Below, one piece after another: positions 27,808 to 37,034 of a stretch of DNA of 63,030 nucleotides. The notes below the pieces were generated by a model. The model ran no database searches. It was not told the DNA's origin and saw nothing but the letters and a program-made list of their open reading frames with translations. Made by a program: the position numbers and the translations under genes. This stretch comes from Aquincolibacterium sp964606385. Its GTDB lineage: Bacteria > Omnitrophota > Omnitrophia > Omnitrophales > Aquincolibacteriaceae. The DNA is taken from assembly GCA_964606385.1 (NCBI GenBank), contig CAZSFZ010000012.1:1-63030 (forward strand). Reading direction: 5' to 3'. Within the stretch, counting starts at the first letter, position 1; the number at the start of each line of letters is the position of its first letter.

Positions 27808-29041
27808 AGGCGGACGCGATATAGCCGCGGGCGCGGCCTCCCCGTCCGAAGCGGCGGCCCCCGAACGAAGCGACCTTGACGGGTTTGTGTTCAATGAGGC
27901 TCTCGAGAGGCATCTCCGGATGTTCCGAGATCGGAAGCGCCATCCGCATAAGCTTTTCGATGTTCTTTACTTCTTTCCCCTGATCGGGCATCGCGAATGA
28001 GATTGCGTGTCCCTTGTCGCCGATACGACCGGTGCGGCCGATCCGGTGGATATAATTCTCGGACTCGTCCGGAAGATCGTAATTCACCACAAGCTCGATC
28101 CCTTTGACGTCGATCCCCCGCGCGGCGATATCGGTCGCGACCAGGATCCGGTAACGGCCGGACTTGAACCCGTCGAGCGCTTCGCGCCTTTGCGCCAGGG
28201 ACCGGTCCGCGTGGATCTCCGCGACCTTGTGGCCCATCTCCCGGATCGCGCGCGTGATCTTGTAAGCGCCGATCTTGGTCCGCGAAAAAATAAGCACGGT
28301 CCCGTGGTACTGCGTAAGGATCTTTTTGAGAAGGTCCCTCTTGGCTTCCTTTTTAACGACAAAAACTTCCTGGGTGATCTTCTCCGCCACCGTCCCGGAC
28401 TTCGCGATCTCGACATGCGTGGGAAGTTTCATGTGTTGTGAAGCGATCCGCATGATCTGGTCCGGCATCGTCGCCGAGAAAAGCATGGTCTGGCGGTCTT
28501 TCGGGATCTCCCGGAGGATTCGGTGGATCTGGGGCGCGAAACCCATATCAAGCATCCGGTCCGCCTCATCCAGCACAAGAATGCTGATGTCCTTCATATA
28601 AATGTGCCTTTGTTCCATATGATCGATCAACCGTCCCGGGGTCGCGATCACGATCCGCGGGTGCTGGCGAATCTCCTGGATCTGCGTGTTCATCGAGGCC
28701 CCGCCGATCAGAACGGCGTACTTGGTATGCGGAGCGATCTTATGAAGGGACTGGTGGACCTGATAAGCCAGTTCGCGCGTCGGGACCAGGATCAGCCCGC
28801 GTCCTTTGGACTGGTTCAGCCGCTGGAGCATCGGGATGCCGAAAGCCATGGTCTTTCCCGTGCCCGTCTGGGCGATCCCGATCACGTCCTGCCCCTCGAT
28901 CGCCAGCGGAATGGCTTTCTGCTGGATCGGGGTCGGGGTATGGAACTTGAGCTTGGTCAGGGTCTCGAGAATTTGCGGAGCGATCCCTAAACCGTAAAAG
29001 CTGGGAGCCGCAGGCGGTTCAACCGCCGGATGTGTGTGCAT
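27791..29041 (-). CDS. DEAD-box RNA helicase (RhlE-like)
   Basis: 416 residues. Q-motif F-H-T-P-T-P-I-Q, Walker A A-Q-T-G-T-G-K-T, P-T-R-E-L-A, D-E-A-D, S-A-T, and in domain 2 A-T-D-I-A-A-R-G-I-D and H-R-I-G-R-T-G-R. A short Arg/Gly-rich tail (G-G-R-R-F-G-R-G-G-R-A-R-G) may bind RNA. ATP-dependent unwinding of rRNA or mRNA is the family role. Confidence 0.93.
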   Translation of the reverse strand: MHTHPAVEPPAAPSFYGLGIAPQILETLTKLKFHTPTPIQQKAIPLAIEGQDVIGIAQTGTGKTMAFGIPMLQRLNQSKGRGLILVPTRELAYQVHQSLHKIAPHTKYAVLIGGASMNTQIQEIRQHPRIVIATPGRLIDHMEQRHIYMKDISILVLDEADRMLDMGFAPQIHRILREIPKDRQTMLFSATMPDQIMRIASQHMKLPTHVEIAKSGTVAEKITQEVFVVKKEAKRDLLKKILTQYHGTVLIFSRTKIGAYKITRAIREMGHKVAEIHADRSLAQRREALDGFKSGRYRILVATDIAARGIDVKGIELVVNYDLPDESENYIHRIGRTGRIGDKGHAISFAMPDQGKEVKNIEKLMRMALPISEHPEMPLESLIEHKPVKVASFGGRRFGRGGRARGYIASAFRKIR

Positions 29042-29084
29042 GGGAGCAGTATATTCGGAATCCGCCGAAAACTCGAGGATTAAT

Positions 29085-29165
29085 TGACTAGTACCGTGTC
29101 AATTTTGAAATTAAGGGTACACGGTACAGTACTGTGAACCATAAGTTTAAAACTGACACAGTGCT
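29085..29165. repeat. Long inverted repeat (TAGTACCGTGTCAATTTT / AAAACTGACACAGTGCTA)
   Basis: Arms of about 24 bases pair with four differences that are all transitions, with an inner pair GGGTACACGGTACAGTACTGTGAACC-like that also folds back. It lies in the spacer between helicase and Fe-S protein genes. The Fe-S protein gene ends inside its right edge. Confidence 0.7.
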
Positions 29166-29898
29166 AGGAGGCCCCGGAGCCGGAACCGCGCGAATGAACC
29201 ACCATCCCATCGATCACGGACACGGGACAAAAGTAACGGCAAAAAAATTTCGGGATCAGGAAGGATACGGCCAGCAAAAGGGCCGCAACCGCGACCGTCA
29301 CCCCCATCCAGGCATAACGCCCGGTCTCGAACCATCGCACCCACGAAACATCGAAGAGGGTCAAAAGGTACAGGCCCGTCACAAGGAACAACACGAGATA
29401 AGCAAAAAATCCGGTCCACGCGGGAAGCTTGAAACGCTTCGGCGAAAGCCGGTCCTGGCATTCCTGAAAGGTCCCGAACGGGCAAAGTGTGGTGCACCAG
29501 TATTTGGAGAAAAGGTTCATCAAAAGGAATGCCGGGAACGCGACCCCCCGGAGGATCCCCCACGGGCACGGGCTGGGACACGCGCGGCAAAACACATACG
29601 GGACTTTGAAATAGCAGCGGAACACGGGCAAAAGCACGACCGGGAGGAACAGGATCCCGTAGATCCATTGGAGCCAGCGCCTTGGCGGGAATTTGACCGT
29701 GATCCGTTTGAGGATGCCGCACAAAAGCGCCAGGATCAAAAGCACCGTAAGCGATTTCAGAAAGAGGGGCTCCCAAAAAAAGGCCAGAAAAGGCCGGGCC
29801 CCGTCAAAATAAGCCGCGGTAAAAACCAAAACCCCCACGGCGGTCAAAATCCAGAAAAGCGCCACCGCCTTTGTCCTGCTTTGGGAAATGTCTTTCAT
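29164..29898 (-). CDS. Membrane 4Fe-4S protein (NapH/CcoG-like)
   Basis: 244 residues with about six membrane helices and three Cys clusters: C-R-A-C-P-S-P-C-P near 91, C-T-T-L-C-P-F-G-T-F-Q-E-C near 116, and C-R-Y-F-C-P-V near 222. This matches polyferredoxin-type membrane proteins with C-x3-C-P motifs, which move electrons to periplasmic or membrane partners. No partner gene is adjacent, so the pathway is not known. The C-terminus (S-R-G-S-G-S-G-A-S) comes from the flank of the inverted repeat. Confidence 0.7.
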   Translation of the reverse strand: MKDISQSRTKAVALFWILTAVGVLVFTAAYFDGARPFLAFFWEPLFLKSLTVLLILALLCGILKRITVKFPPRRWLQWIYGILFLPVVLLPVFRCYFKVPYVFCRACPSPCPWGILRGVAFPAFLLMNLFSKYWCTTLCPFGTFQECQDRLSPKRFKLPAWTGFFAYLVLFLVTGLYLLTLFDVSWVRWFETGRYAWMGVTVAVAALLLAVSFLIPKFFCRYFCPVSVIDGMVVHSRGSGSGAS

Positions 29899-29992
29899 CG
29901 GAATCTCCCTGCCGGAGAGTTTAAAATTCTATTTGTTCTTATTATTCCGGATGCTAGAAAAAATCCGTCTACTTTTCTGGTCAAAAGATCTT

Positions 29993-31213
29993 TTAACCCA
30001 GGATCCCTGTCCGGCAGACTTCGGCGAACTGCTTCGCGCTTTCACGGACCGTCCGCTTCTGCGTCCCGTAATCGACCTCGATCAGGCCGAACCGCGGGCC
30101 GAATCCTTTATCCCATTCAAAGTTGTCGAGAAGGGACCAGTAAAGGTATCCCGTCACGGGGACTCCTGCCTGCAGGGCCGCGTGGACACTTTCAAGATGC
30201 CCTTGGATGAAGGCCCATCTCTCTTCATCATGGGAAGTGCAGATGCCGTTCTCCGTGATCATGACGGGAAGTTGGTATTTTTTGAGCCCCAGCAAAAGAT
30301 CCCGCAAACCTTCCGGATAAATATCCCATCCGAGAGAATTTTTCTTAAGCGGGTGATCGTCATGCTGGCAAACATCCGTCAGAAAACTGCGCCATCCCCA
30401 ACCCCTGGCCTCGACCCGCTGGCGCGAATAGTAATTCAGCCCGATAAAATCCAGTGCCTTGTGCCGGATGAATTTTTCGATCAATTCCAGATTGAACAGT
30501 TTATGCCGTAAAGAAGCCGCCCATTGGTTTCTGATCCCGGGCCCGCAGGGAACAAAGGCCTGCATGTGCTGGGAAATACTGACGGAGGGTTTGGGAAGCT
30601 CGAGCTCCTTGTAAAGCCGGTGGATCATGCGGTAGACCTGGATATGCGCCTCGGAAAGATGGTCTTTGACCCGGATCCCTTTCCAGAAGGACCGTTCCTG
30701 CGGCGGCCACACGCCCAGCATGTAGGCGTGGGAAAAATAAATGGTCGGTTCGTTGATCGTGATCCAGAACCGCACATGCGGGGCCAGCGCGCGGACCACG
30801 CGCCCCGCGAACCTCGAAAAATAACCGATCGACCTTTTGTCCGTCCATCCGCCGAGATCCGCGAGCCAGACAGGATTGGTGAAATGATGCAGCGTGACGA
30901 CAGGCTCGATCCCGCGGGTCCTCAGAGCACGCATCACCTCCGCGTAATGCCGCAAAGCGGCTTCGGAGAATTTCCCTTCTTCGGGTTCGACACGGCTCCA
31001 TTCAATAGAAATGCGGTGGGCGTTATGATGAAGTCCTTTGGCGAGTTCAAAATCCAGTTCGTAAAGTTCGTAATGGCGGCAGGCCTCGCCGGAATGCTCT
31101 TTGCCGGCCGACTTTTCCCACCGCCACCAGTCCGCGCGGTCGTTACCGCCCTCGACCTGATACGCCGCCGTGGCCGCGCCCCATAAAAAATCCTTCGGAA
31201 ACTGGATCACCAT
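29993..31213 (-). CDS. Glycoside hydrolase family 1 (beta-glucosidase-like)
   Basis: 406 residues from ATG 31213. N-terminal F-L-W-G-A-A-T-A-A-Y-Q-V-E-G; acid/base E155 in T-I-N-E-P; nucleophile E321 in I-T-E-N-G; C-terminal W-S-L-L-D-N-F-E-W. No signal peptide, so cytoplasmic. It hydrolyses beta-linked disaccharides; the exact substrate cannot be told. Somewhat shorter than the usual 450 residues. Confidence 0.92.
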   Translation of the reverse strand: MVIQFPKDFLWGAATAAYQVEGGNDRADWWRWEKSAGKEHSGEACRHYELYELDFELAKGLHHNAHRISIEWSRVEPEEGKFSEAALRHYAEVMRALRTRGIEPVVTLHHFTNPVWLADLGGWTDKRSIGYFSRFAGRVVRALAPHVRFWITINEPTIYFSHAYMLGVWPPQERSFWKGIRVKDHLSEAHIQVYRMIHRLYKELELPKPSVSISQHMQAFVPCGPGIRNQWAASLRHKLFNLELIEKFIRHKALDFIGLNYYSRQRVEARGWGWRSFLTDVCQHDDHPLKKNSLGWDIYPEGLRDLLLGLKKYQLPVMITENGICTSHDEERWAFIQGHLESVHAALQAGVPVTGYLYWSLLDNFEWDKGFGPRFGLIEVDYGTQKRTVRESAKQFAEVCRTGILG

Positions 31214-31232
31214 ACCGGAATTGTACACCACA

Positions 31233-31325
31233 GTGTAACTTTAGCCTATAGACCATAGCGTATGGCTGATAGCTTTAGGCTAGAGGCTATGAGCTAGGGG
31301 CTCTAAGCTATTGGGTTTCTGAGCC
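31233..31325. repeat. Iterated-word inverted repeat (AGCCTATAG / CTATGAGCT words)
   Basis: Words AGCCTATAGACCATAGCG and ATGGCTGATAGC on the left, GGCTAGAGGCTATGAGCT and GGGGCTCTAAGCTAT on the right. It occupies the divergent spacer between the glycosidase and flippase genes. Same layout as the other iterated-word repeats but with a different word. Confidence 0.6.
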
Positions 31326-31345
31326 GGCAAGCCGATAAAAAAGGT

Positions 31346-32632
31346 ATGCACTCCCTGGTCCGTCAGATCAAAAAAACCTACAAGATGGCCCGCCCTCACG
31401 AGCGGAAGACCGTGCTCAAGAATTTCGCCTCGCTCTCCGTGCTGCAAGCCATCACTTATCTTTTGCCGGTCCTGATCCTGCCCTACCTTTTCCGGGTGCT
31501 CGGCCCCGAAAAATTCGGCCTGATCGCCTTCGCGCAGGCCTTTGTCCAGTATTTCATGATCCTGACCGACTATGGGTTCAGTATCTCTGCCACCAAAGAG
31601 ATCTCGCTTTGCCAGCATGACCGCGCGGAGATCAGCAAGGTCTTTTCTTCCGTCATGACCGTCAAACTCGGCCTGGCGTTCTTAAGCCTCGCTATCCTGG
31701 GCAGCGCCGTCTATTTTATCCCCAAGTTCCAAAGCGACTGGCTGGTCTACGTGCTAAGTTTCGGCATGGTGCTCGGGAACACCCTTTTTCCGATCTGGTT
31801 CTTCCAGGGCACTGAAAAAATGAAGTATATCGCCGACCTCAATATCGCCGGCGGGGTCCTGACGGTCCTCTTGATCCTTTTTTCGGTCCACGGACCCGGC
31901 GACTATCTCATGGTGCCGCTGATCGTTTCCTGCGTGAGCCTCATCACCGGTCTTTTGGGCCAGTATATCGCCTTTAAACACCTCGGGGTCTCATTCCGGT
32001 TCCCGGGATACACAAGCCTCCGAAGGCAAGTGTCCGCCGGGTGGGATATCTTCGTTTCAGGTGTCGCCATCAATGCTTACACGACCACTCGCATTTTCGC
32101 CGTCGGCCTTCTCACCAACAACGCGATCACGGGGTTCTATTCCATCGCCGAAAAACTCGCGGGCCTTTGCCAGACCTTCCCCCTCGCGTCTTTTTCCCAG
32201 GCCCTTTTCCCGAGGCTCAGCAAAATCTATCACAAGAACAAGACCCGGGCCTACGAATTCATGCAGCGCATTCAGCTCATCACGATCAATATCTCGCTCA
32301 TTCTCCTGCCGCTGATCTTTGTGTTCGCCCGGCCGATCATGAAGATCATCCTGGGAGGGAACTATCCGGAAGCGGTGCTTTCCTTCCGGCTTTTGCTCGT
32401 GTCGGTGCTGCTTATCAGCTCTAACGCCTTCCGCATCCAGTTCCTGCTGGTCTGCGGTAAAATGTCTCTCTATGCCAGGATCCATGTGGTCATGGCCATG
32501 ATCGGACTGCCGATCATCTTTCTTTTGATCGATGCTTTTTCCTATGTGGGGGCGGCGATTGCGACCATCATGATCGAGGCGGGGATCCTTGTTGTGACGT
32601 ACGTGATCGTCCGGCGGCTGAAACTTTCCTGA
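31346..32632 (+). CDS. Polysaccharide flippase (Wzx-like, MOP superfamily)
   Basis: 428 residues and about 12 membrane helices. N-terminal N-F-A-S-L-S-V-L-Q-A-I-T-Y-L-L-P and L-P-Y-L-F-R-V-L-G-P-E-K-F-G-L-I-A-F are typical of Wzx/PST flippases, which move undecaprenyl-linked oligosaccharides across the inner membrane. No polymerase or further glycosyltransferase gene is adjacent. A second ATG at 31385 is a possible start. Confidence 0.87.
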   Translation: MHSLVRQIKKTYKMARPHERKTVLKNFASLSVLQAITYLLPVLILPYLFRVLGPEKFGLIAFAQAFVQYFMILTDYGFSISATKEISLCQHDRAEISKVFSSVMTVKLGLAFLSLAILGSAVYFIPKFQSDWLVYVLSFGMVLGNTLFPIWFFQGTEKMKYIADLNIAGGVLTVLLILFSVHGPGDYLMVPLIVSCVSLITGLLGQYIAFKHLGVSFRFPGYTSLRRQVSAGWDIFVSGVAINAYTTTRIFAVGLLTNNAITGFYSIAEKLAGLCQTFPLASFSQALFPRLSKIYHKNKTRAYEFMQRIQLITINISLILLPLIFVFARPIMKIILGGNYPEAVLSFRLLLVSVLLISSNAFRIQFLLVCGKMSLYARIHVVMAMIGLPIIFLLIDAFSYVGAAIATIMIEAGILVVTYVIVRRLKLS

Positions 32633-32646
32633 AACGTCCGGGAGGA

Positions 32647-35034
32647 TCAGGCCTTGCCTTGGGAGCCGCCATTCCCCTCGGAGAATTCATCGAGAACGGG
32701 CAGGATCAGAAGATAGCAAAGCGCGGCGAGATAAAAGTTCATCGAGATGCCCGCGTAGATCGAAACAAAAACCGCGAGCGCGGAGCAGAGCACCCCGAAG
32801 ATCCCGTTCAGGGCCCAGTACCAGGGCATTTCCTTCTCCGACGCGAGCCGCGCGAACTTCATCCCGGTCGGGAAGAAGAACCCGAGCAGAATCCCCATCG
32901 GGAAAAGAATGAGAATGGACGCTGCGATCTTCACGAGCATGCTGGAGGCCTGCATCGCGTAAAGGATATGCACCGATAGCACGCGGGTCCCCAAAACCAG
33001 CAGAACGGCCGCCGCGGGATAAACATATTTCCAGGGAGAGACCGTAAGCGGCAGTTTTTCACTTAAAAAACTGCCGCAGCCCGTGCTCGCGATGATCGTA
33101 AAAAGCAGGATCCCGAGCGCGTAAGTGGGATGCCCGAGAAAAACGGAGAGATGCTGCACCAGGCCGATCTCGATGAACATGAACCCGGCCCCGATCAGAC
33201 TGAAATACAAGGCCCCGGCCCAGGAGATCTTTTTGAGCGGCGTTTCCCTGGAGCGGAGGAGCGGTACCGCGATCGTCAAAAGGCACAGGACCGCGAGCGC
33301 GAGGATCAGCTGGATCAGCGTGGAGGTCGCCACCAGGTTCCCCTGCCCGACCCCCGGATTCATGACGGGAAAAAAGATGGAATTTAGGCGGAGCATGTTG
33401 AAAAAGTAAGGACGGTTGTCCGTCGACGGGGAAACGTCGTAAGGCGTATTCACGGCGATCTCGTGAAGTTCTTTTTCGCTTTTGACCGAAAGGATCGCGC
33501 GCAAAACCGGGTCCTCGGGAGCCATCCCCGGAAGGATCAGGATCTGGTATTTCAAGGTTTCCGCGATACCGGCCAGCCGCCCGACATCCTCCCGGCTGAA
33601 AGGCTCCCTGGACATCAGGAGCACGGAAACGTTCTTGCAGGAGACAAGCGCGATATGGTTCCGGAAGTCCTTGATACCGGACCGCAGAAGCGCGGCCACG
33701 GAGACGCTCACCACGCGCCCGGTCTCGATATTCAGGGTCGGGTTATAGAACCGCGCGACACTAAAAATACCGTTCGGCGTCAACCGGTTAAGAAAGATCT
33801 GCCAGGCCTCCGCGGTGTAGAGGGAATTCTCGGAAAGCGTGAACGCCCCCGCTCCCGTCGCGGCCCAGGTGTCGATCAGGGACATTTGAATGAATGAAAA
33901 TTTCTCCGGCGTCCGCGACAGGTAGCTCCGGGCCTCATCCGTCACGAGCCGTACCCGCGGATCCTCGGCAAGGCCCGTCACCCCGCGCATGTCTTTTTTG
34001 AGAAGATCGATAAACACGGGGTTCACGTCAACGCCGATCACATCGTCTTTGCCGAAAAGCAGGGCGCTCTGCACGTCGCGGCCGCCGCCGATCCCGATGA
34101 TCAGGGCATTCCCCTTCGGCCTCAGAAAATAACCGACGTTCGTCACGTCAAATCCGAGGTGCTCGACATCCTTTTCCCCGCGTTTTTGGAGCATCGTCGT
34201 GCCCGCCAGACCGTCGATATGCATCTGGTACTGGAACACCTTGGGGTCGGGCCCCGTCGGGCTTTCGGCCCAGAAATGCGCGGCCCGTTCACTCCCCTTT
34301 TCCACTACCACGCGCGAAAAGGAATTCCATTTTTCAAAAATAAAATCGGAGGGGTTCTCTTTTTTCCCTTTCACATATTCCGGCCGGAGGCTCCAAAGCG
34401 CTCCGGTCAAAAGAAGCGCCAAGACGCACAGAACCATAAATTTCTTGTTGCGCCCGTGTTTGGACCCCTGAGCGAACAACAAAGCGCAAGGGATCCCGAA
34501 AAGACCCGCCACGAGCATCAGCTGAGGCCCGCTCAAGAATTCCAGCGCCGCTAGGATGAACAAGCATCCGATCGAAGCGCCAATCAGGTCCGCGGCATAC
34601 AAACGGTTGATCGAAAGAGGCGCTTTGGTCAGGACCGCGCTGATCGCGATACCTGAGAAATAGAACGGCAGGGCGCAGATGAAGGTCACGAGAAGGACTT
34701 TCAGGATCCCCGGAGAAAAAATACTGACCTCCACCGGTAATTCAATCCTGCAAAGGACAAAAAGGGAGAGCGGAACCGAGAGCGCGTAAAAAAGGCACGC
34801 CCCTTTACAGCTTGAAAGCCACCTCTCCGGGGTAAAGCGGGCGGACTTCAGGTAGACCGTCACCGCGCCGGCCGTCATGCCGAGCATGGCGCTTGAGATC
34901 GCGAAAAAGGCGAGATGGTACCAGGTGCAAACGCTCAGGACGCGCGTCAGCGTGATCTCCAGCACGAGCGTGCTGAAGGCGATCAAAAAGAGCGCGCCGT
35001 AGATCGATCTGGATCCTTTAGCGGAAGAGTTCAT
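32647..35034 (-). CDS. Membrane protein with spermidine-synthase-like domain
   Basis: 795 residues. Six or seven membrane helices (to about 220), a soluble methyltransferase-fold domain (A-L-I-I-G-I-G-G-G-R-D-V, V-I-G-V-D-V-N-P, R-V-R-L-V-T-D-E-A-R-S) up to about 530, then seven more helices. This is the layout of membrane-fused SpeE-like proteins. GGGRDV replaces the GGGDG of true spermidine synthases and no obvious putrescine pocket is seen, so polyamine synthesis is uncertain. It converges with the flippase gene. Confidence 0.75.
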   Translation of the reverse strand: MNSSAKGSRSIYGALFLIAFSTLVLEITLTRVLSVCTWYHLAFFAISSAMLGMTAGAVTVYLKSARFTPERWLSSCKGACLFYALSVPLSLFVLCRIELPVEVSIFSPGILKVLLVTFICALPFYFSGIAISAVLTKAPLSINRLYAADLIGASIGCLFILAALEFLSGPQLMLVAGLFGIPCALLFAQGSKHGRNKKFMVLCVLALLLTGALWSLRPEYVKGKKENPSDFIFEKWNSFSRVVVEKGSERAAHFWAESPTGPDPKVFQYQMHIDGLAGTTMLQKRGEKDVEHLGFDVTNVGYFLRPKGNALIIGIGGGRDVQSALLFGKDDVIGVDVNPVFIDLLKKDMRGVTGLAEDPRVRLVTDEARSYLSRTPEKFSFIQMSLIDTWAATGAGAFTLSENSLYTAEAWQIFLNRLTPNGIFSVARFYNPTLNIETGRVVSVSVAALLRSGIKDFRNHIALVSCKNVSVLLMSREPFSREDVGRLAGIAETLKYQILILPGMAPEDPVLRAILSVKSEKELHEIAVNTPYDVSPSTDNRPYFFNMLRLNSIFFPVMNPGVGQGNLVATSTLIQLILALAVLCLLTIAVPLLRSRETPLKKISWAGALYFSLIGAGFMFIEIGLVQHLSVFLGHPTYALGILLFTIIASTGCGSFLSEKLPLTVSPWKYVYPAAAVLLVLGTRVLSVHILYAMQASSMLVKIAASILILFPMGILLGFFFPTGMKFARLASEKEMPWYWALNGIFGVLCSALAVFVSIYAGISMNFYLAALCYLLILPVLDEFSEGNGGSQGKA

Positions 35035-35112
35035 CAGGGCTCCGAACGGGTCACTTTGATTTGAGACGCGGCATTATATCAAATGCGGCCCGGATGTATC
35101 GAAATTAGTGAC

Positions 35113-35147
35113 AAAAAAGGCCCCGGACTCACCACCCGGGGCCTTTT
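35113..35147 (-). terminator. Rho-independent terminator of the membrane Hsp20 gene
   Basis: Stem AAAAGGCCCCGG / CCGGGGCCTTTT with a 9-base loop, and a T-run on the minus strand. Confidence 0.85.
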
Positions 35148-35164
35148 GTGATTCAAGATCGCCG

Positions 35165-35848
35165 TTACTGGATCGGAACTTTCTGCTCCTGCTTCTCGCC
35201 GCCGATCTTGGGCAAGGTGATGGTCAGAACACCGTCCTTGTACTCGGCGGTGATCTTGGACTCCTCGACCGGCCCCGGCAGGCTCAGGCTGCGGGCAAAG
35301 GAACCGTAACTCCGTTCCTGCGCGTAATAACCGCTCTGGGGGTTCTGGGTCTCGTTCGTGACCTCGCGAACGCCTTCGATCGTCAGGACATTGTCCCGCA
35401 CCGTCAGATCGATCTTGTCCTTTTCCAGCCCGGGGAGATCACTCCGGACGATGTAGGCATTCGGAGTTTCCTCAAGGTCCACGGCGGGCGTGAAATCAAA
35501 TCCCGCGCCGCGGGGCATGTTCTGGAAAAGCGGCGACCCGAACGTAAAGGCATGCTGCATTAAACCGTTCATGCGCTGGGCCATGTTCTCGAACGCTTCC
35601 CAAGGGTCCTGGCTCATAACCCCGGGCGGCAAAGCGCCGGGCATCCGGGCAGCTGCCGGATGTGGCCGGGGACGCATAGCGGGAGGTATGGGTTCCTGCT
35701 GGACCGCGACCGCCTGCTGTTTTTTCTCAAGCACGGCCTGACGCTGCCCTTGGCGAAACAGCACAACGGACTGGACCAACACCACCAGCACCAGCAAGGC
35801 GATAGCCACGGAAGAGGCTTGTATCTTTTTCGAAGATGACTCGCTCAT
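35165..35848 (-). CDS. Membrane-anchored small heat-shock protein (Hsp20)
   Basis: 227 residues. A membrane helix at 13-32 (SVAIALLVLVVLVQSVVLF) is followed by a Gln/Pro/Ala/Arg-rich linker and an alpha-crystallin domain from about 120 (E-T-P-N-A-Y-I-V-R-S-D-L-P-G-L-E-K-D-K-I-D-L) with the usual E-R-S-Y-G-S-F-A-R-S-L-S-L-P and G-V-L-T-I-T-L-P-K. Most Hsp20s are soluble; this one should face either the cytoplasm or periplasm from the inner membrane. AGGAGGG precedes the ATG. Confidence 0.85.
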   Translation of the reverse strand: MSESSSKKIQASSVAIALLVLVVLVQSVVLFRQGQRQAVLEKKQQAVAVQQEPIPPAMRPRPHPAAARMPGALPPGVMSQDPWEAFENMAQRMNGLMQHAFTFGSPLFQNMPRGAGFDFTPAVDLEETPNAYIVRSDLPGLEKDKIDLTVRDNVLTIEGVREVTNETQNPQSGYYAQERSYGSFARSLSLPGPVEESKITAEYKDGVLTITLPKIGGEKQEQKVPIQ

Positions 35849-35892
35849 AACAGCCCTCCTTTTTTGTTGAACCGAGGGATGGATTCTACCAC

Positions 35893-35923
35893 AAAAAGAC
35901 CCGGCTTTTGACGGCCGGGTCTT
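35893..35923 (-). terminator. Rho-independent terminator of the soluble Hsp20 gene
   Basis: Stem AAGACCCGGC / GCCGGGTCTT, with a T-run on the minus strand next to the stem. Confidence 0.82.
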
Positions 35924-35932
35924 GAAAGGCGT

Positions 35933-36388
35933 TTACTTCACATCGACCTTGATCTGTTTCGGTTTGGCCTTCTCGGATTTCGGAAGCGTTAGTTCCAGAA
36001 CACCGTCCTTGTAGCCGGCCGCGACCTTGTCCGAATCCACCTCGACCGGTAATTCCACTGAGCGCTGGAAGCTGCCGTAGCGGCGTTCGGAATAGAAATA
36101 GCCTTTTCCTTTTTTGCTCTCTTCTTCCTTGCGCTCTCCCTTGATCGTCAGGACATTCCCCGTCACCGAGATATCCAGGTCCTTGCGTTCCATCCCCGGA
36201 ACATCCAGATGCACCAGGAACTGATTTTCATCCTCTTTGACCTCGAGACTCGGGAGATATTCTCCGAACGTACTGCCGGAGCCCCGACGCAGGGACGAGG
36301 AGAACAGGCGGTTCATATCGTCCTGAAGGTCCGTCACGAAATCCAAGGGATCGATCCATCGGTTCGTTTGTTTCATAAGTGGGTTCAT
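35933..36388 (-). CDS. Small heat-shock protein, Hsp20 family
   Basis: 151 residues, typical length. Alpha-crystallin domain with F-L-V-H-L-D-V-P-G-M-E-R-K-D-L-D-I-S, E-R-R-Y-G-S-F-Q-R-S-V-E-L-P and G-V-L-E-L-T-L-P-K. It is an ATP-independent holdase for unfolding proteins. AAAGGAGG lies upstream. The 250 bases ahead of it hold no gene; AT-rich stretches there may carry the promoter but no clear heat-shock box was identified. Confidence 0.93.
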   Translation of the reverse strand: MNPLMKQTNRWIDPLDFVTDLQDDMNRLFSSSLRRGSGSTFGEYLPSLEVKEDENQFLVHLDVPGMERKDLDISVTGNVLTIKGERKEEESKKGKGYFYSERRYGSFQRSVELPVEVDSDKVAAGYKDGVLELTLPKSEKAKPKQIKVDVK

Positions 36389-36640
36389 GTCAGGTCCTCC
36401 TTTTTATGAGGTTGTTGCTCTTTGTTATTCCCCACCTATGATCTTTCAATTTTCATGCCAAAGCAGCCAAAACACAAACCTTTGCAAATAAATGAGTTGC
36501 GTCATTAATATTTTTTATGAATTGCGCCATGTAAAAAAATGACACAAATTTTTTGGGAAAAAATTTCACATTAAGCCAAGATCTTACGGAGGATCCTAGA
36601 GAAGGGTGCTTTCAAACACGCGGGGAAGCCGCGTCAACTA

Positions 36641-37021
36641 TCATTTGGAAGGAATGTATTTTTCGAGGATGGCGCCGATCGCCTCCGAGGTCGCCGGCTT
36701 CGTAAGGTATTCATCCGCGCCAAGCTGCTTACAGAAAAGATCGTTCAGGTCCGGATAACCCGTGATGATCACCACTTTTTCTTTTTTGTGGTGGTCCTTG
36801 ATATAGCGGAGGATCTCGATCCCCGTCGGCCCCGGCATGCTCATATCCAAAAAAACGATGTCGTAATCCCGGTTTTTGATTTTCCCAAGCGCCTCCTCCC
36901 CATCCCAGGCATTTTCGAGGATCAAATGTTTTGTTTTCATAAAAGGTTTCAGGGCCCGCTGAAAAAGCTCCGCATCGGCCGCTGAATCCTCCGCGATCAA
37001 AATATGGATGGGAGTAGTCAT
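36641..37021 (-). CDS. Single-domain response regulator
   Basis: 126 residues from ATG 37021 with AAAGGG upstream (the longer frame starts with TTG inside the previous gene). Receiver motifs: A-E-D-S, V-F-L-D-M-S-M-P, I-I-T-G, L-T-K-P. Third gene of the kinase/receiver operon starting at 39892. Confidence 0.87.
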   Translation of the reverse strand: MTTPIHILIAEDSAADAELFQRALKPFMKTKHLILENAWDGEEALGKIKNRDYDIVFLDMSMPGPTGIEILRYIKDHHKKEKVVIITGYPDLNDLFCKQLGADEYLTKPATSEAIGAILEKYIPSK

Positions 37022-37034
37022 AGGATCCCTTTCT

